DNA from: Streptomyces sp. BHT-5-2
GTDB taxonomy: Bacteria > Actinomycetota > Actinomycetes > Streptomycetales > Streptomycetaceae
Direction of reading: 5' to 3'
Assembly: GCF_019774615.1 (NCBI RefSeq)
Contig: NZ_CP081496.1
Location: 5,208,001 to 5,272,000 of the forward strand
DNA length: 64,000 nucleotides
Positions 48,193-57,288 of the stretch are shown in pieces. Made by a program: the position numbers and the translations under genes. Within the stretch, counting starts at the first letter, position 1. The number at the start of each line of letters is the position of its first letter. The notes under the pieces are model-generated. The model had not been told where the DNA came from. It saw nothing but the letters and a program-made list of their open reading frames with translations, and did no database searches.

Positions 48193-48759
48193 TTAGCTGT
48201 TCACCCGGCCGAGGTAGTCGCCGGTGCGGGTGTCGACCTTGATCTTCTCACCGGTGGTGATGAAGAGCGGGACCTGGATCTCGTAGCCGGTCTCCAGCGT
48301 GGCCGGCTTGGTGCCGCCGGTGGAGCGGTCGCCCTGGACGCCCGGCTCGGTCTCCGAGATGACCAGCTCGACGGCGGCCGGCAGCTCGACGTAGAGGACC
48401 TGGCCCTCGTTCTGCGCGACGACGGCCTCGAAGCCCTCGAGCAGGAAGTTGGCGGCGTCGCCGACGGTCTTGCGGTCGACGTGCAGCTGGTCGTAGGTGT
48501 CCATGTCCATGAAGACGAAGTAGTCGCCGTCCATGTACGAGAACTGCATGCCCCGCTTGTCGACGGTCGCCGTCTCGACCTTGGTGCCGGCGTTGAAGGT
48601 CTTGTCCACCACCTTGCCGGAGAGCACGTGCTTGAGCTTGGTACGGACGAAGGCCGGGCCCTTACCGGGCTTGACGTGCTGGAACTCGACGACGGACCAG
48701 AGCTGGCCGCCTTCGAGCTTGAGCACCATGCCGTTCTTGAGGTCGTTCGTGGAAGCCAC
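48193..48759 (-). CDS. efp: Elongation factor P
   Basis: Relieves ribosomes stalled at polyproline stretches. The 188-residue protein shows the three-barrel EF-P fold: domain I with MVLKLEGGQLWSVVEFQHVKPGKGPAFVRT, whose loop-tip Lys33 is the position modified in some bacteria, the central QFSYMDGDYFVFMD, and C-terminal IQVPLFITTGEKIKVDTRTGDY. GTG 48759. No modification enzyme gene is seen nearby. Followed by nusB, preceded by an M24-type peptidase homologue, as in many actinomycetes. Confidence 0.97.
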   Translation of the reverse strand: MASTNDLKNGMVLKLEGGQLWSVVEFQHVKPGKGPAFVRTKLKHVLSGKVVDKTFNAGTKVETATVDKRGMQFSYMDGDYFVFMDMDTYDQLHVDRKTVGDAANFLLEGFEAVVAQNEGQVLYVELPAAVELVISETEPGVQGDRSTGGTKPATLETGYEIQVPLFITTGEKIKVDTRTGDYLGRVNS

Positions 48760-48825
48760 GGTTGCGGAATCTCCTGGACTGCAGGTGGTGGGTACCTCGA
48801 AACCGCCCGCAGCGAGCCCGGTGGC

Positions 48826-49941
48826 TCACAGGGCGAGCAGCTCCTTGGTCGTGATCGTGAGTAGCTCGGGTCCGCCGTCCGCCTCGGGGCGGACGACGAG
48901 GGTGTCGTCGATCCGGACACCCCCTCGGCCCGGGATGTGGACCCCTGGCTCGACGGTGACCGGCACGCAAGCGTCCAGTTTACCCATGGCGCCGGGTGAC
49001 AACTGAGGGTCCTCGTCGATTTCCAGTCCGACACCGTGCCCGGTCCACGGCCCGAGGCCGTCTCCGTGCCCCGCCGTCTCCAGGATCTGGCGGGTCACCC
49101 GGTCCACCTCGTGGCACTCCACGCCCGGTGCCAGCGCCTCCCGGCCGGCCTTCTGGGCTGCGAAGACCAGGTCGTACAGCTCGATCTGCCAGTCCGCCGG
49201 AGTGGTGCCGATGACGAAGGTGCGGCCGATCTCGCAGCGGTAGCCGCGGTAGTTCGCGCCCAGCCCGACGGTCAGGAAGTCGCCCTCCTCGACCCGGCGG
49301 TCGGTGGGCAGGTGCCCGGCGCGTCCGGAGTTCGGGCCGGTGGCGACGGAGGTGGGGAAGGCCGGGCCGTCCGCGCCGTGGTCGACCAGGCGGCGCTCCA
49401 GTTCGAGCGCGAGATGCCGTTCGGTGCGGCCGACCAGGATCGACTCCAGGAGTTCGCCCAGCGCCTGGTCGCTGATCTCGGCGGCGATCCGCAGGCAGGC
49501 GATCTCGTCGTCGTCCTTCACCAGCCGCTGCGTCTCGACGGCGCAGGCCAGGTCGGCGAGCCGCATTCCGGGGGCCGCCTGGGAGAGCGCCCGGTGCCGG
49601 CTGACCGTGAGGTGGTGCTCCTCCACCGCCAGGACCTCCGCGCCCGACCTGGCGGCCAGCCCGGCGGCGGCCACCGCGGCGTCGCCACCGCGGGCGGGCA
49701 GCACCGAGATCCGCACGTCGTCGGAGGGCCGCCCCTCGGTGGGGTCACCGGTCGGCGGGCAGCCGCAGACCAGGATGTCGTCCCCGGGGCTGCCGGCGCC
49801 CAGCAGCAGGGTCGCGCCGGGTGGGGTGCAGCCGGTGAGATAACGGACGTTGGCCGGGCGCGAGATCAGGGCGGCGGTACTTCCGGTTGCGGCGCAGCGG
49901 TCGCGCAGCTGCGCGCGTCGGGCCGCGTACAACTCGGACAT
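48826..49941 (-). CDS. M24 family aminopeptidase P-like protein with altered metal ligands
   Basis: A 371-residue pita-bread-fold protein with a creatinase N-terminal domain (about 1-140) and a peptidase M24 domain (about 145-371). The His of GHGVGLEIDEDP and the Glu of VTVEPGVHI are kept. However, the first two metal Asp positions read VGLGANYRGYRCEIGRTF (Asp to Gly, and Asp to Glu), and the last Glu is Asp in GGVRIDDTLVV. It may therefore be weak, use one metal, or have another role. ATG 49941. Lies upstream of efp in the same direction; Xaa-Pro peptidase neighbours of efp are common. Confidence 0.85.
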   Translation of the reverse strand: MSELYAARRAQLRDRCAATGSTAALISRPANVRYLTGCTPPGATLLLGAGSPGDDILVCGCPPTGDPTEGRPSDDVRISVLPARGGDAAVAAAGLAARSGAEVLAVEEHHLTVSRHRALSQAAPGMRLADLACAVETQRLVKDDDEIACLRIAAEISDQALGELLESILVGRTERHLALELERRLVDHGADGPAFPTSVATGPNSGRAGHLPTDRRVEEGDFLTVGLGANYRGYRCEIGRTFVIGTTPADWQIELYDLVFAAQKAGREALAPGVECHEVDRVTRQILETAGHGDGLGPWTGHGVGLEIDEDPQLSPGAMGKLDACVPVTVEPGVHIPGRGGVRIDDTLVVRPEADGGPELLTITTKELLAL

Positions 49942-50014
49942 ATCGCCAGCGTACGACCGCTCTCCCCGCGCGGCCGTTCGAGACGGCCGCCCGGGGGACG
50001 GGCCGGCTCAGGCC

Positions 50015-50887
50015 CTACCAGCTGGGCGGGCTGGCGATGCTGCGGGCGACGACCTCGTCGAGCGCCCGCACGGTGGTGGCCACGTCGTGCTGGGAGTTGT
50101 CGATGATCGGCAGACCCGAGCCGTACCAGCCGGCCATCCGGCCGTGGATCCGCGCCACCTCCTCGTCGGAGAGGCGGCGGTTGCCGGTGCGCCGGGCGTT
50201 GCGCTCCAGGACGACCTCCAGGCCCGGGAGCAGCACGATCGGCAGCAGGCCGGGGCCCACGTGGCGCTTCCAGCCGCCGAGGCCGACGACCGGGCGGTCC
50301 GGGAAGACCGCGTCGTCAAGGATGCAGGAGATGCCGTTGGCGAGGAAGTTGCGGGCGGCGAAGCCGCAGGTGCGGCGGGCGAGGCGGTACTGGGCCTCGG
50401 AGTTGTCGTTCCAGCCGGACTGCGGGTCGGCGAATCCGGCCCGGACCCACTCCCGGACGTCGTCCAGGCTGATGTGCGCGGTCGGCACCCGCCGGGTGTC
50501 GGCCCAGTGGCGGGCGACGCTGGTCTTCCCGGCGCCGGCCGGGCCGATCAGCAGCACCGCGACGGCGGCGTGCGCGGGGTCCGGGGTGGCGTTGCTGGGC
50601 AGCGGGACGGGGGCGCCGGGCGGCAGCTGGATGTGCCCGGTGATGTCGCCGCTGTGCTGGGCGGGCGGGTGCTGCCCTGCGGGCGGGGCCGCGGGCGGTG
50701 CGGCGGGCCAGCCCGGAGGGGCCGGCGCGGGCGGGGCGGGGGGCGGCGGCGGGGCCGCGGGGGTGTGCGGCATGCCGGGCGGATGAGGCTGGCCGGGGTG
50801 CGGCGCCCAGTTCATGGTCATGCCGGCGCCCTGGGTGGGAAGCGGGCCGCGGGGCGGTGGCAGCGGAGCCCCCACTGCGTACTGCAT
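50015..50887 (-). CDS. P-loop kinase-like ATP-binding protein with Pro-rich N-terminus
   Basis: A 290-residue protein. Residues 1 to about 95 are Pro, Ala, His and Gly-rich and probably disordered. The rest is a P-loop domain with Walker A LLIGPAGAGKTSVARHWA, a following HISLDDVREWVRAGFADP typical of AAA_33/zeta-type small-molecule kinases, and a C-terminal RLSDEEVARIHGRMAGWYGSGLPIIDN. Such proteins phosphorylate small molecules, nucleic acid ends or polypeptides; the substrate here is unknown. ATG 50887 (MQYAVGAP) with GGAGAG upstream. It lies between the aro genes and the efp cluster in the same direction. Confidence 0.82.
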   Translation of the reverse strand: MQYAVGAPLPPPRGPLPTQGAGMTMNWAPHPGQPHPPGMPHTPAAPPPPPAPPAPAPPGWPAAPPAAPPAGQHPPAQHSGDITGHIQLPPGAPVPLPSNATPDPAHAAVAVLLIGPAGAGKTSVARHWADTRRVPTAHISLDDVREWVRAGFADPQSGWNDNSEAQYRLARRTCGFAARNFLANGISCILDDAVFPDRPVVGLGGWKRHVGPGLLPIVLLPGLEVVLERNARRTGNRRLSDEEVARIHGRMAGWYGSGLPIIDNSQHDVATTVRALDEVVARSIASPPSW

Positions 50888-51116
50888 CCGGTGGCTCTCC
50901 GTCTCGTGCGGTCGACGTGGTGCGGGGCGGCGCAGCGGACGGGGTGACCCGGTGCGCCGGGGCGGCAACTGCGGGGCGGGCACGGAAGGTTGGCGCCCCG
51001 CCGCCGGGTGGTGCTGCGGTGAACCGTACTCCCCCGGCGGCTGCCGGGAGGTTTCCCTACCCCGGCCGTCCGTCGAATGAACGGCCGAGGGTACGGGCGT
51101 GTGGACGACGCGCGGG

Positions 51117-51566
51117 TCAGTCGTTCAGTTCCTCGGCCAGGGCGCGTAGCGCGAGGCGGTAGGAGCCGATGCCGAAGCCGGCGACGGTGCCACTGGCGAC
51201 GGCCGCGATGACCGAGGTGTGGCGGAACTCCTCGCGGGCGTACGGGTTGGAGATGTGCACCTCGACCAGCGGGGCGGTGCGCTGGGCGGCCGCGTCCCGC
51301 ATCGCGTAGGAGTAGTGCGTGAACGCACCGGGGTTGATGACGACCGGGATGGCGCCGTCGGCGGCCTCGTGCAGCCAGCGGACCATCTCGCCCTCGTCGT
51401 TGGTCTCCCGCACCTCGGCGTCCAGGCCCAGCTCCTCGCCGAGCCGGGCGCACTCGGCGACCAGTCCGGCGTAGGAGGTGGCGCCGTAGACGTCGGGCTC
51501 GCGGGAGCCCAGCCGGCCGAGGTTGGGGCCGTTGAGTACCAGCACCCGGCGCGCTGCCGCGGTCAT
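51117..51566 (-). CDS. aroQ: 3-dehydroquinate dehydratase, type II
   Basis: Third step of the shikimate pathway. The 149-residue dodecamer-forming enzyme has VLVLNGPNLGRLGSREPDVYG with the catalytic Tyr region, the INPGAFTHYS segment, and VEVHISNPYAREEFRHTSVI with the catalytic His. The ATG at 51566 overlaps the aroB stop as ATGA. An in-frame extension to 51716 lies within aroB and is not used. Last of the coupled aroC-aroK-aroB-aroQ run. Confidence 0.97.
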   Translation of the reverse strand: MTAAARRVLVLNGPNLGRLGSREPDVYGATSYAGLVAECARLGEELGLDAEVRETNDEGEMVRWLHEAADGAIPVVINPGAFTHYSYAMRDAAAQRTAPLVEVHISNPYAREEFRHTSVIAAVASGTVAGFGIGSYRLALRALAEELND

Positions 51567-52654
51567 GCGGCGATCTCCGCGTGCGCGGCGAGCAGCATCG
51601 CCGGATCGGGGCTCTCCAGGACGACCGGTTTGGCCAGGCCGTCCAGGACGATGAAGCGCAGCCGGTCGCCGCGGGACTTCTTGTCGACCTTCATGGTCTC
51701 CAGCAGCTTGGGCCACTGGTCGCCGCGGTAGGTCAGCGGCAGTCCGACGGCGGACAGGACGGCCCGGTGCCGGTCGGCGGTGGCGTCGTCCAACCGGCCG
51801 GCGATCCGACCGAGTTCGGCGGCGAAGACCATGCCGACCGAGACCGCGGCGCCGTGCCGCCAGTTGTAGCGCTCGTTCTTCTCGATGGCGTGGGCCAGGG
51901 TGTGGCCGTAGTTGAGGATCTCCCGCAGACCGGACTCCTTGAGGTCCGCGGAGACCACCTCGGCCTTGACCCGGATCGCCCGCACGATCAGCTCGGCGGT
52001 GTGCGGGCCGTCGGGCCGCTTGGCGCCCTCGGGGTCGGACTCGATCAGGTCGAGGATCACCGGGTCGGCGATGAAGCCGGCCTTGATGACCTCGGCCAGC
52101 CCGGAGACGTAGTCGTGGACCGGGAGGGAGTCCAGCGCCGCGAGGTCGCAGAGCACCCCGGCCGGCGGGTGGAAGGCGCCGACGAGGTTCTTGCCCTCGG
52201 CGGTGTTGATGCCGGTCTTGCCGCCGACCGCGGCGTCCACCATGCCCAGGACGGTGGTCGGGACGGCGATCCAGCGCACCCCGCGCAGCCAGGTCGCGGC
52301 GACGAAGCCGGCCAGGTCGGTGGTGGCGCCGCCGCCCACGCCGACGATCACGTCGGTGCGGGTGAAGCCGGTCTGGCCGAGCGCCTTCCAGCAGTAGGCG
52401 GCGACCTCGGCGGTCTTGGCCTCCTCGGCGTTGGGCAGCTGGACGGCGATCGCCTCGTAGCCCTGGTCGGCGAGGTCCGCGCGCAGCGCCTCGCCGGTGG
52501 CGGACAGCGCCTCGGGGTGCAGCACGGCGACGCGCCTGGCCCCGGTGCCGATCAGGCCGGGGAGTTCACCCAGCAGCTGCCGACCGACGAGTACCTCGTA
52601 CGGGTCGGTGCCGGCGGTGCCGCCGACCTGGATGCGGGTGGCGTGCTCCGTCAT
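51563..52654 (-). CDS. aroB: 3-dehydroquinate synthase
   Basis: Converts DAHP to 3-dehydroquinate with NAD and a metal. The 363-residue protein has the nucleotide-binding and active-site run VGVGGGATTDLAGFVAATWLRG, followed by the PTTVLGMVDAAVGGKTGIN block. The metal-ligand His residues lie in LNYGHTLAHAIE and WRHGAAVSVGM. ATG 52654 overlaps the aroK stop by 4 bp, and its own stop overlaps aroQ, so the genes are translationally chained. Confidence 0.97.
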   Translation of the reverse strand: MTEHATRIQVGGTAGTDPYEVLVGRQLLGELPGLIGTGARRVAVLHPEALSATGEALRADLADQGYEAIAVQLPNAEEAKTAEVAAYCWKALGQTGFTRTDVIVGVGGGATTDLAGFVAATWLRGVRWIAVPTTVLGMVDAAVGGKTGINTAEGKNLVGAFHPPAGVLCDLAALDSLPVHDYVSGLAEVIKAGFIADPVILDLIESDPEGAKRPDGPHTAELIVRAIRVKAEVVSADLKESGLREILNYGHTLAHAIEKNERYNWRHGAAVSVGMVFAAELGRIAGRLDDATADRHRAVLSAVGLPLTYRGDQWPKLLETMKVDKKSRGDRLRFIVLDGLAKPVVLESPDPAMLLAAHAEIAA

Positions 52655-53205
52655 GCCTGTTCCTCCCTGCCGGCGGGGTGCGCGGGGTCCGCGGCCGGCC
52701 GTAGCTCCAAAGCGTCCACGATCGCGTCGGCGATGTCCTCGGGGGTGCGGCCCCCGGTGGCGATCACCGCCCGTGCGACCTCGGTGTAGAGCGGGCGGCG
52801 CCGCTCCATCAGCTCGCGCCACTGCTTGCGCGGGTTGACCGCGAGCAGCGGGCGGGGCGCGTCCAGGCCCACCCGCTTGACTGCGTCGGCGAGTTCGACG
52901 TCCAGGAAGACCACCGGCAGGCCGGTCAGCAGCTTCCGGGTGCCGTCGTCCATGACCGCGCCGCCGCCGAGGGAGAGCACTCCCCGGTGGCCGTCGAGGG
53001 CGGTGCGGACCGCCGCCCGCTCCAGCTCGCGGAAGTGCCCCTCGCCGTCCTCGATGAAGATCTCGGCGATCGGCTTGTCGGCGGTGACGACGATGTCGGC
53101 GTCGGTGTCGCGGTAGCCGACGCCGAGCCGGGCGGCCAGCAGCGCGCCCACGGTGGACTTGCCGGCCCCGGGCGGGCCGACCAGTACGACGACGGGCGCG
53201 GTCAC
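52651..53205 (-). CDS. aroK: Shikimate kinase
   Basis: Phosphorylates shikimate at O3 with ATP. The 184-residue P-loop protein has Walker A LVGPPGAGKSTVGALLA at about residues 8-24, the shikimate-binding RDTDADI, and GGGAVMDDGTRKLL. The C-terminal 15 residues are low complexity. GTG 53205 overlaps the aroC stop as GTGA. Cytoplasmic; part of the aro run. Confidence 0.97.
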   Translation of the reverse strand: MTAPVVVLVGPPGAGKSTVGALLAARLGVGYRDTDADIVVTADKPIAEIFIEDGEGHFRELERAAVRTALDGHRGVLSLGGGAVMDDGTRKLLTGLPVVFLDVELADAVKRVGLDAPRPLLAVNPRKQWRELMERRRPLYTEVARAVIATGGRTPEDIADAIVDALELRPAADPAHPAGREEQA

Positions 53206-54386
53206 TTGATCGCCAGGTTGTCGAGGTAGCCCTGGACGTTGCGGCGGGTCTCCGGCACGCTGTCGCCGCCGAACTTCTCCACCACCGCGTCGGCCAGCAC
53301 CAGCGCCACCATCGCCTCGGCGACGATGCCGGCGGCCGGGACCGCGCAGACGTCGGAGCGCTGGTGGTGGGCCTTGGCGGCCTCGCCGGTGGCGACGTCG
53401 ATCGTCGCCAGCGCCCGCGGCACGGTCGCGATCGGCTTCATCGCGGCCCGCACGCGCAGGAGTTCACCGGTGGTCAGGCCGCCCTCGGTGCCGCCGGAGC
53501 GGCCCGAGGTGCGCCTGATGCCATCTTCGGTGGCCACGATCTCGTCGTGCGCCTTGGAGCCGGGCACCCGCGCCAGGTCGAAGCCGTCGCCGACCTCGAC
53601 GCCCTTGATGGCCTGGATGCCCATCAGGGCGGCGGCCAGCCGGGCGTCCAGACGGCGGTCCCAATGGACGTGCGAGCCGAGGCCGACGGGCACGCCGTAG
53701 GCCAGCACCTCGACGACGCCGCCGAGCGTGTCGCCGTCCTTGTGGGCCTGGTCGATCTCGGCGACCATCGCCTTCGAGGCGTCGGCGTCCAGGCAGCGCA
53801 CCGGGTCGGCGTCCAGCTTCTCGACGTCGGAGGGCTCGGGGTAGACGCCGTAGGGGGCCTTGGCCGCGGCCAGCTCGACGACGTGCGAGACGATCTCGAT
53901 GCCGGCCGTCTCCTTGAGGAAGGAGCGGGCGACGGTGCCCAGAGCGACCCGGGCCGCGGTCTCGCGGGCGGAGGCGCGCTCCAGGATCGGGCGGGCCTCG
54001 TCGAAGCCGTACTTCTGCATGCCGGCGAGGTCGGCGTGGCCTGGGCGGGGACGGGTCAGCGGGGCGTTGCGGGCCAGCTCGGCCAGCTCGGCCTCGTCGA
54101 CCGGGTCGGCGGCCATGACCTGCTCCCACTTGGGCCACTCGGTGTTGCCGACCATGATCGCGACGGGGGAGCCCAGCGACCGCCCGTGCCGGACACCGCC
54201 GAGGAAGGTGACCTCGTCCCGCTCGAACTTCATCCGGGCACCGCGGCCATAGCCGAGCCGGCGGCGGGCCAGGGCGTCCGCCACCATCTCCGTGGTGATC
54301 GGCACGCCGGCGGGAAGGCCCTCCAGCGTCGCCACGAGTGCGGGGCCGTGCGACTCCCCCGCCGTCAGCCAGCGCAACCTGCTCAA
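53202..54386 (-). CDS. aroC: Chorismate synthase
   Basis: Makes chorismate from EPSP using reduced FMN. The 394-residue protein begins MSRLRWLTAGESHGPALVA. It has the family signatures GYGRGARMKFERDEV, then RPRPGHADLAGMQKYGFD, and RSDVCAVPAAGIVAEAMVAL. The start codon is TTG at 54386: no ATG or GTG fits the conserved N-terminus, and GAGGAG lies six bases upstream, which decides it. It overlaps aroK by 4 bp. The aroE gene lies 114 bp upstream. Confidence 0.97.
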   Translation of the reverse strand: MSRLRWLTAGESHGPALVATLEGLPAGVPITTEMVADALARRRLGYGRGARMKFERDEVTFLGGVRHGRSLGSPVAIMVGNTEWPKWEQVMAADPVDEAELAELARNAPLTRPRPGHADLAGMQKYGFDEARPILERASARETAARVALGTVARSFLKETAGIEIVSHVVELAAAKAPYGVYPEPSDVEKLDADPVRCLDADASKAMVAEIDQAHKDGDTLGGVVEVLAYGVPVGLGSHVHWDRRLDARLAAALMGIQAIKGVEVGDGFDLARVPGSKAHDEIVATEDGIRRTSGRSGGTEGGLTTGELLRVRAAMKPIATVPRALATIDVATGEAAKAHHQRSDVCAVPAAGIVAEAMVALVLADAVVEKFGGDSVPETRRNVQGYLDNLAIK

Positions 54387-54500
54387 CGGTGCTCCTCAGT
54401 ACTGCTCATGTGCTGCTCATCCGCGTACGGTCTCCTCCGATCCTCCCACGTCGGGCCGGCCGTGTGGCGCGCCGTCCAGGGTGCGGACCGAAGCGACCGG

Positions 54501-55337
54501 TCAGCGGGCCGCGAGCGCCGCCTCGCCGGCCCGGCGCATCGCGGCCAGCGGCGCGGGCGCCCGGCCGGTCATCTGCTCGACCTGGAGGACGGCCTGGTGG
54601 ACCAGGAGGTCCAGGCCGCCGACGACGGCACCGCCGCGGGCGGCCCAGGCGGCGGCCAGGGCGGTCGGCCAGGGCTCGTAGAGCACGTCGAAGAGGGTGC
54701 CGGGGCGGTCGGGCACGGCGGCGGCGAGCGGGTCGGTGCTGCCCGCGGGGGTGGTGGCGACGACCAGCGGCGCCTCGAAGGCCGCGGCCGCGTCGTCCCA
54801 GGGGGCGGTGCGCACCGCGACGTCGAGCCGTTCGCCCCAGCCGCGCATCTCCTCGGCGCGGGCCGCGCTGCGGACGTACGCGGTGACCTCGCCGGTGCAG
54901 ATCCGGGCGAGCGCGGCGAGCGCGGAGGAGGCGGTGGCGCCGGCGCCGAGGACGGCGGCCCGCTCGACCCGCTCGACGCCGCGTTCGCGCAGCGCGGCGA
55001 GCATGCCGGGGACGTCGGTGTTGTCGCCGCGCCGGCGCCCGTCGGGGGTGAACACGACGGTGTTGACCGCCTCCACCGAGGCCGCGGTGGGGCTGATCTC
55101 GTCCAGCAGCGGGATCACCGCGCGCTTGAGCGGCATGGTCAGCGACAGCCCGGCCCACTCCGGTCCGAGCTCCGCCATGAAGCCGGGGAGCGCGGCCTCG
55201 TCGACCTCGTGCCGGCCGTACTCCCAGCCGGCCAGCCCGAGTTCGTCGTAGGCGGCGCGGTGCAGCACCGGCGAGAGGGAGTGCGCGATGGGCGACCCGA
55301 GGACCGCCGCCTTCTTGATGTCGGGACTGTGGGACAC
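54501..55337 (-). CDS. aroE: Shikimate dehydrogenase
   Basis: Reduces 3-dehydroshikimate to shikimate with NADPH. The 278-residue protein has the substrate site AVLGSPIAHSLSPVLHRAAY (Ser-x-Ser), the catalytic Lys in SLTMPLKRAVIPLLDE, and NTDVPGML. The Rossmann motif is AAVLGAGATASSALAAL. GTG 55337 is the start. It lies ten bases after mltG and before aroC, linking shikimate genes with a cell-wall gene in one leftward run. Confidence 0.95.
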   Translation of the reverse strand: MSHSPDIKKAAVLGSPIAHSLSPVLHRAAYDELGLAGWEYGRHEVDEAALPGFMAELGPEWAGLSLTMPLKRAVIPLLDEISPTAASVEAVNTVVFTPDGRRRGDNTDVPGMLAALRERGVERVERAAVLGAGATASSALAALARICTGEVTAYVRSAARAEEMRGWGERLDVAVRTAPWDDAAAAFEAPLVVATTPAGSTDPLAAAVPDRPGTLFDVLYEPWPTALAAAWAARGGAVVGGLDLLVHQAVLQVEQMTGRAPAPLAAMRRAGEAALAAR

Positions 55338-55347
55338 GGGCTGGCCT

Positions 55348-57165
55348 TCAGCTTCCGTTCTTCTTCTGCGCCTGTTGCTGCTGGAATTGCTGGTAGAGCT
55401 TGTTGAACTCGGTGAGACTGGTGGCGAAGTCGGTCTTCTTGCCGTCCAACGAGATGAAGTAGAGCCACTTGTCGGAGTCGTCCGGATTGATCGTCGCCTT
55501 CAACGCCTCCGCACCGGGATTACCGATCGGGCCGGGCGGCAACCCCTTGTAGAAGTAGGTGTTGTAGGGGTCGTTGTAGGTCCGGATCTCCTTGATGGGA
55601 ATGTCGATCTTGCTCTGCTTTTTGAGGTAGTTGTACGTCGAGTCGAATTCCAGCTTCTGGTTCGTGTCCGTGTTGGTCGGAGCCAGTCGGTTGTAGACGA
55701 CCGCGGCCATCTTGCGGAAGTCGTCGTGCGTCCGGCCCTCGGCCTGGGTGAGGCTGGCGACGGTGAGGAGTTGGAGCGGGGAATCCAGGTGGAATTTCGC
55801 CGCGTTCGCCGCGAGATCGTACTGCTGGTATTCCTTCGTGGCCCGCGCGACCATCTGCCGGAGCACGTCCGCGGGCTTGGCGTGGTCGCCGACGCTGTAT
55901 GTCGAGGGGTAGAGGAAGCCCTCCAGCGGGTCCTTGATCTTCGGGGAGTCGCCGGCCCAGGAGGGCAGACCGAGGTTCTTGGCCTGGCTCTTGGCGACGT
56001 CCTTGGTGGTGCCCGCCTTGAGCTTGAGCTTCTTGTCGATCAGCTCGTAGACCCCGTCGGCCCGCAGCCCCTCCCGGACCGTCAGGCCGTTGCGGCTCTT
56101 GGGATCCAGCATGAGGTCGAGGGCGGCCGCCGCCGACATCTGCTTGCGCAGCGTGTACGTCCCGGGCTGGAGGCTGCGCGACTTCTTGTCGTCCGCGGCC
56201 GCGGCCTCGGTGAACGCGCCGGCGCTCTTGATCACGCCGTCGCGGGCGAGGATCGTGCCCATCTGGGAGATCGGCACCCCGTCCGGGATCTCCACCTGCA
56301 CGTCGCCGGAGCCCTCGCCCTCGTAGTCGGGCGCTGATCCGAAGCGGGCCTTGATGTAGTCGTAGCCGAAGTAGCCGACGCCACCGACGACGCCGACCAG
56401 GGCCAGGGTCGCGATCAGGCAGGCGGAGCCACTGCGCCGCTTGTTCTTCTTGTTCTTCTTGTTGCGACCGCGGCGGTCACGGCCGGAGGACCGGTCGTCC
56501 TCGTCGTCGTGGTCGGCGTCCTCGGCGTCCGGGGCGTCGGCGAAGAACGGGTGTTCCCGTTCCGGTGCGCGCGGTTCCGGCTCGTCGGCGTCCTGCGCCG
56601 CCCGCCAGTCGTCGCCCGCGGCGGCCGGGTCGTCGTAGGACGGGCCGGCCTGCGGGTGCTGCTGCGGGCCGGGGCCCTGCGGGTGCGGCGGCTGCCCGTA
56701 CTGCCGGGCGTGCGGGTCCGCCTGCTCCGGGATCCCGTGCTGCGGGGGCGGCGGCTGGGCGGGCAGCTGCTGGGTCTCCTGGAATCCGTAGCCGTCCTGG
56801 CCGCCGTAGTACTCGTGTCCGGGGTAGTCCTGGCCGGCGGGATGCGGGGCCGGGTAGTCCTGGCCCGGCTGGTGGTACGGGCCGGGCGGCGGCTGCTGCC
56901 CGTAGGGGTCGTACGGGTCGTACGCCGGCCGGCCGCCCGGCTGCTGCGTGCCGTCCCAGCCGCCGTGGCCCGCCGGGTACTGCTGGTGCGGATGCGGCTG
57001 CTGGGGAAACTGCTCCTGGGGGTACTGCTGCTGGGGATACCCGGTGGGCTGCTGCCCCGCCCACTGCGGCTGCTGCGCCTGGCCTCCGTACGAACCACGG
57101 TCTCCGTAGAGCGGGTCGTCGGGATGCCACGGTTCGGAGCCGTAGCCCCGGCCATACTCGGTCAT
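55348..57165 (-). CDS. mltG: Endolytic transglycosylase MltG with long disordered cytoplasmic tail
   Basis: Membrane-bound lytic transglycosylase that cuts nascent peptidoglycan and helps end glycan strands. The 605-residue protein has a Gln/Pro/Tyr/Gly-rich cytoplasmic region (1 to about 210), an acidic then Lys/Arg-rich stretch, and one membrane helix (about 246-270, ACLIATLALVGVVGGVGYFG). The extracytoplasmic YceG/MltG domain (about 290-600) has the catalytic Glu in ASLTQAEGRTHDDF and YNTYFYKGLPPGPIGNPG. ATG 57165. The core domain is near 330 residues as usual; the tail is long, as found in streptomycetes. Upstream of aroE. Confidence 0.93.
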   Translation of the reverse strand: MTEYGRGYGSEPWHPDDPLYGDRGSYGGQAQQPQWAGQQPTGYPQQQYPQEQFPQQPHPHQQYPAGHGGWDGTQQPGGRPAYDPYDPYGQQPPPGPYHQPGQDYPAPHPAGQDYPGHEYYGGQDGYGFQETQQLPAQPPPPQHGIPEQADPHARQYGQPPHPQGPGPQQHPQAGPSYDDPAAAGDDWRAAQDADEPEPRAPEREHPFFADAPDAEDADHDDEDDRSSGRDRRGRNKKNKKNKRRSGSACLIATLALVGVVGGVGYFGYDYIKARFGSAPDYEGEGSGDVQVEIPDGVPISQMGTILARDGVIKSAGAFTEAAAADDKKSRSLQPGTYTLRKQMSAAAALDLMLDPKSRNGLTVREGLRADGVYELIDKKLKLKAGTTKDVAKSQAKNLGLPSWAGDSPKIKDPLEGFLYPSTYSVGDHAKPADVLRQMVARATKEYQQYDLAANAAKFHLDSPLQLLTVASLTQAEGRTHDDFRKMAAVVYNRLAPTNTDTNQKLEFDSTYNYLKKQSKIDIPIKEIRTYNDPYNTYFYKGLPPGPIGNPGAEALKATINPDDSDKWLYFISLDGKKTDFATSLTEFNKLYQQFQQQQAQKKNGS

Positions 57166-57288
57166 CGATCCCCTAGAGCCGAGAGGCGGGGCGCTCCATC
57201 CGGGCAGCGCCTGACGTACCGATCCACCTCTACTTGCACGCGCGGCTGTTCGAACCGCCACAACGCGCGGAACGTTACCGTACCGCGA

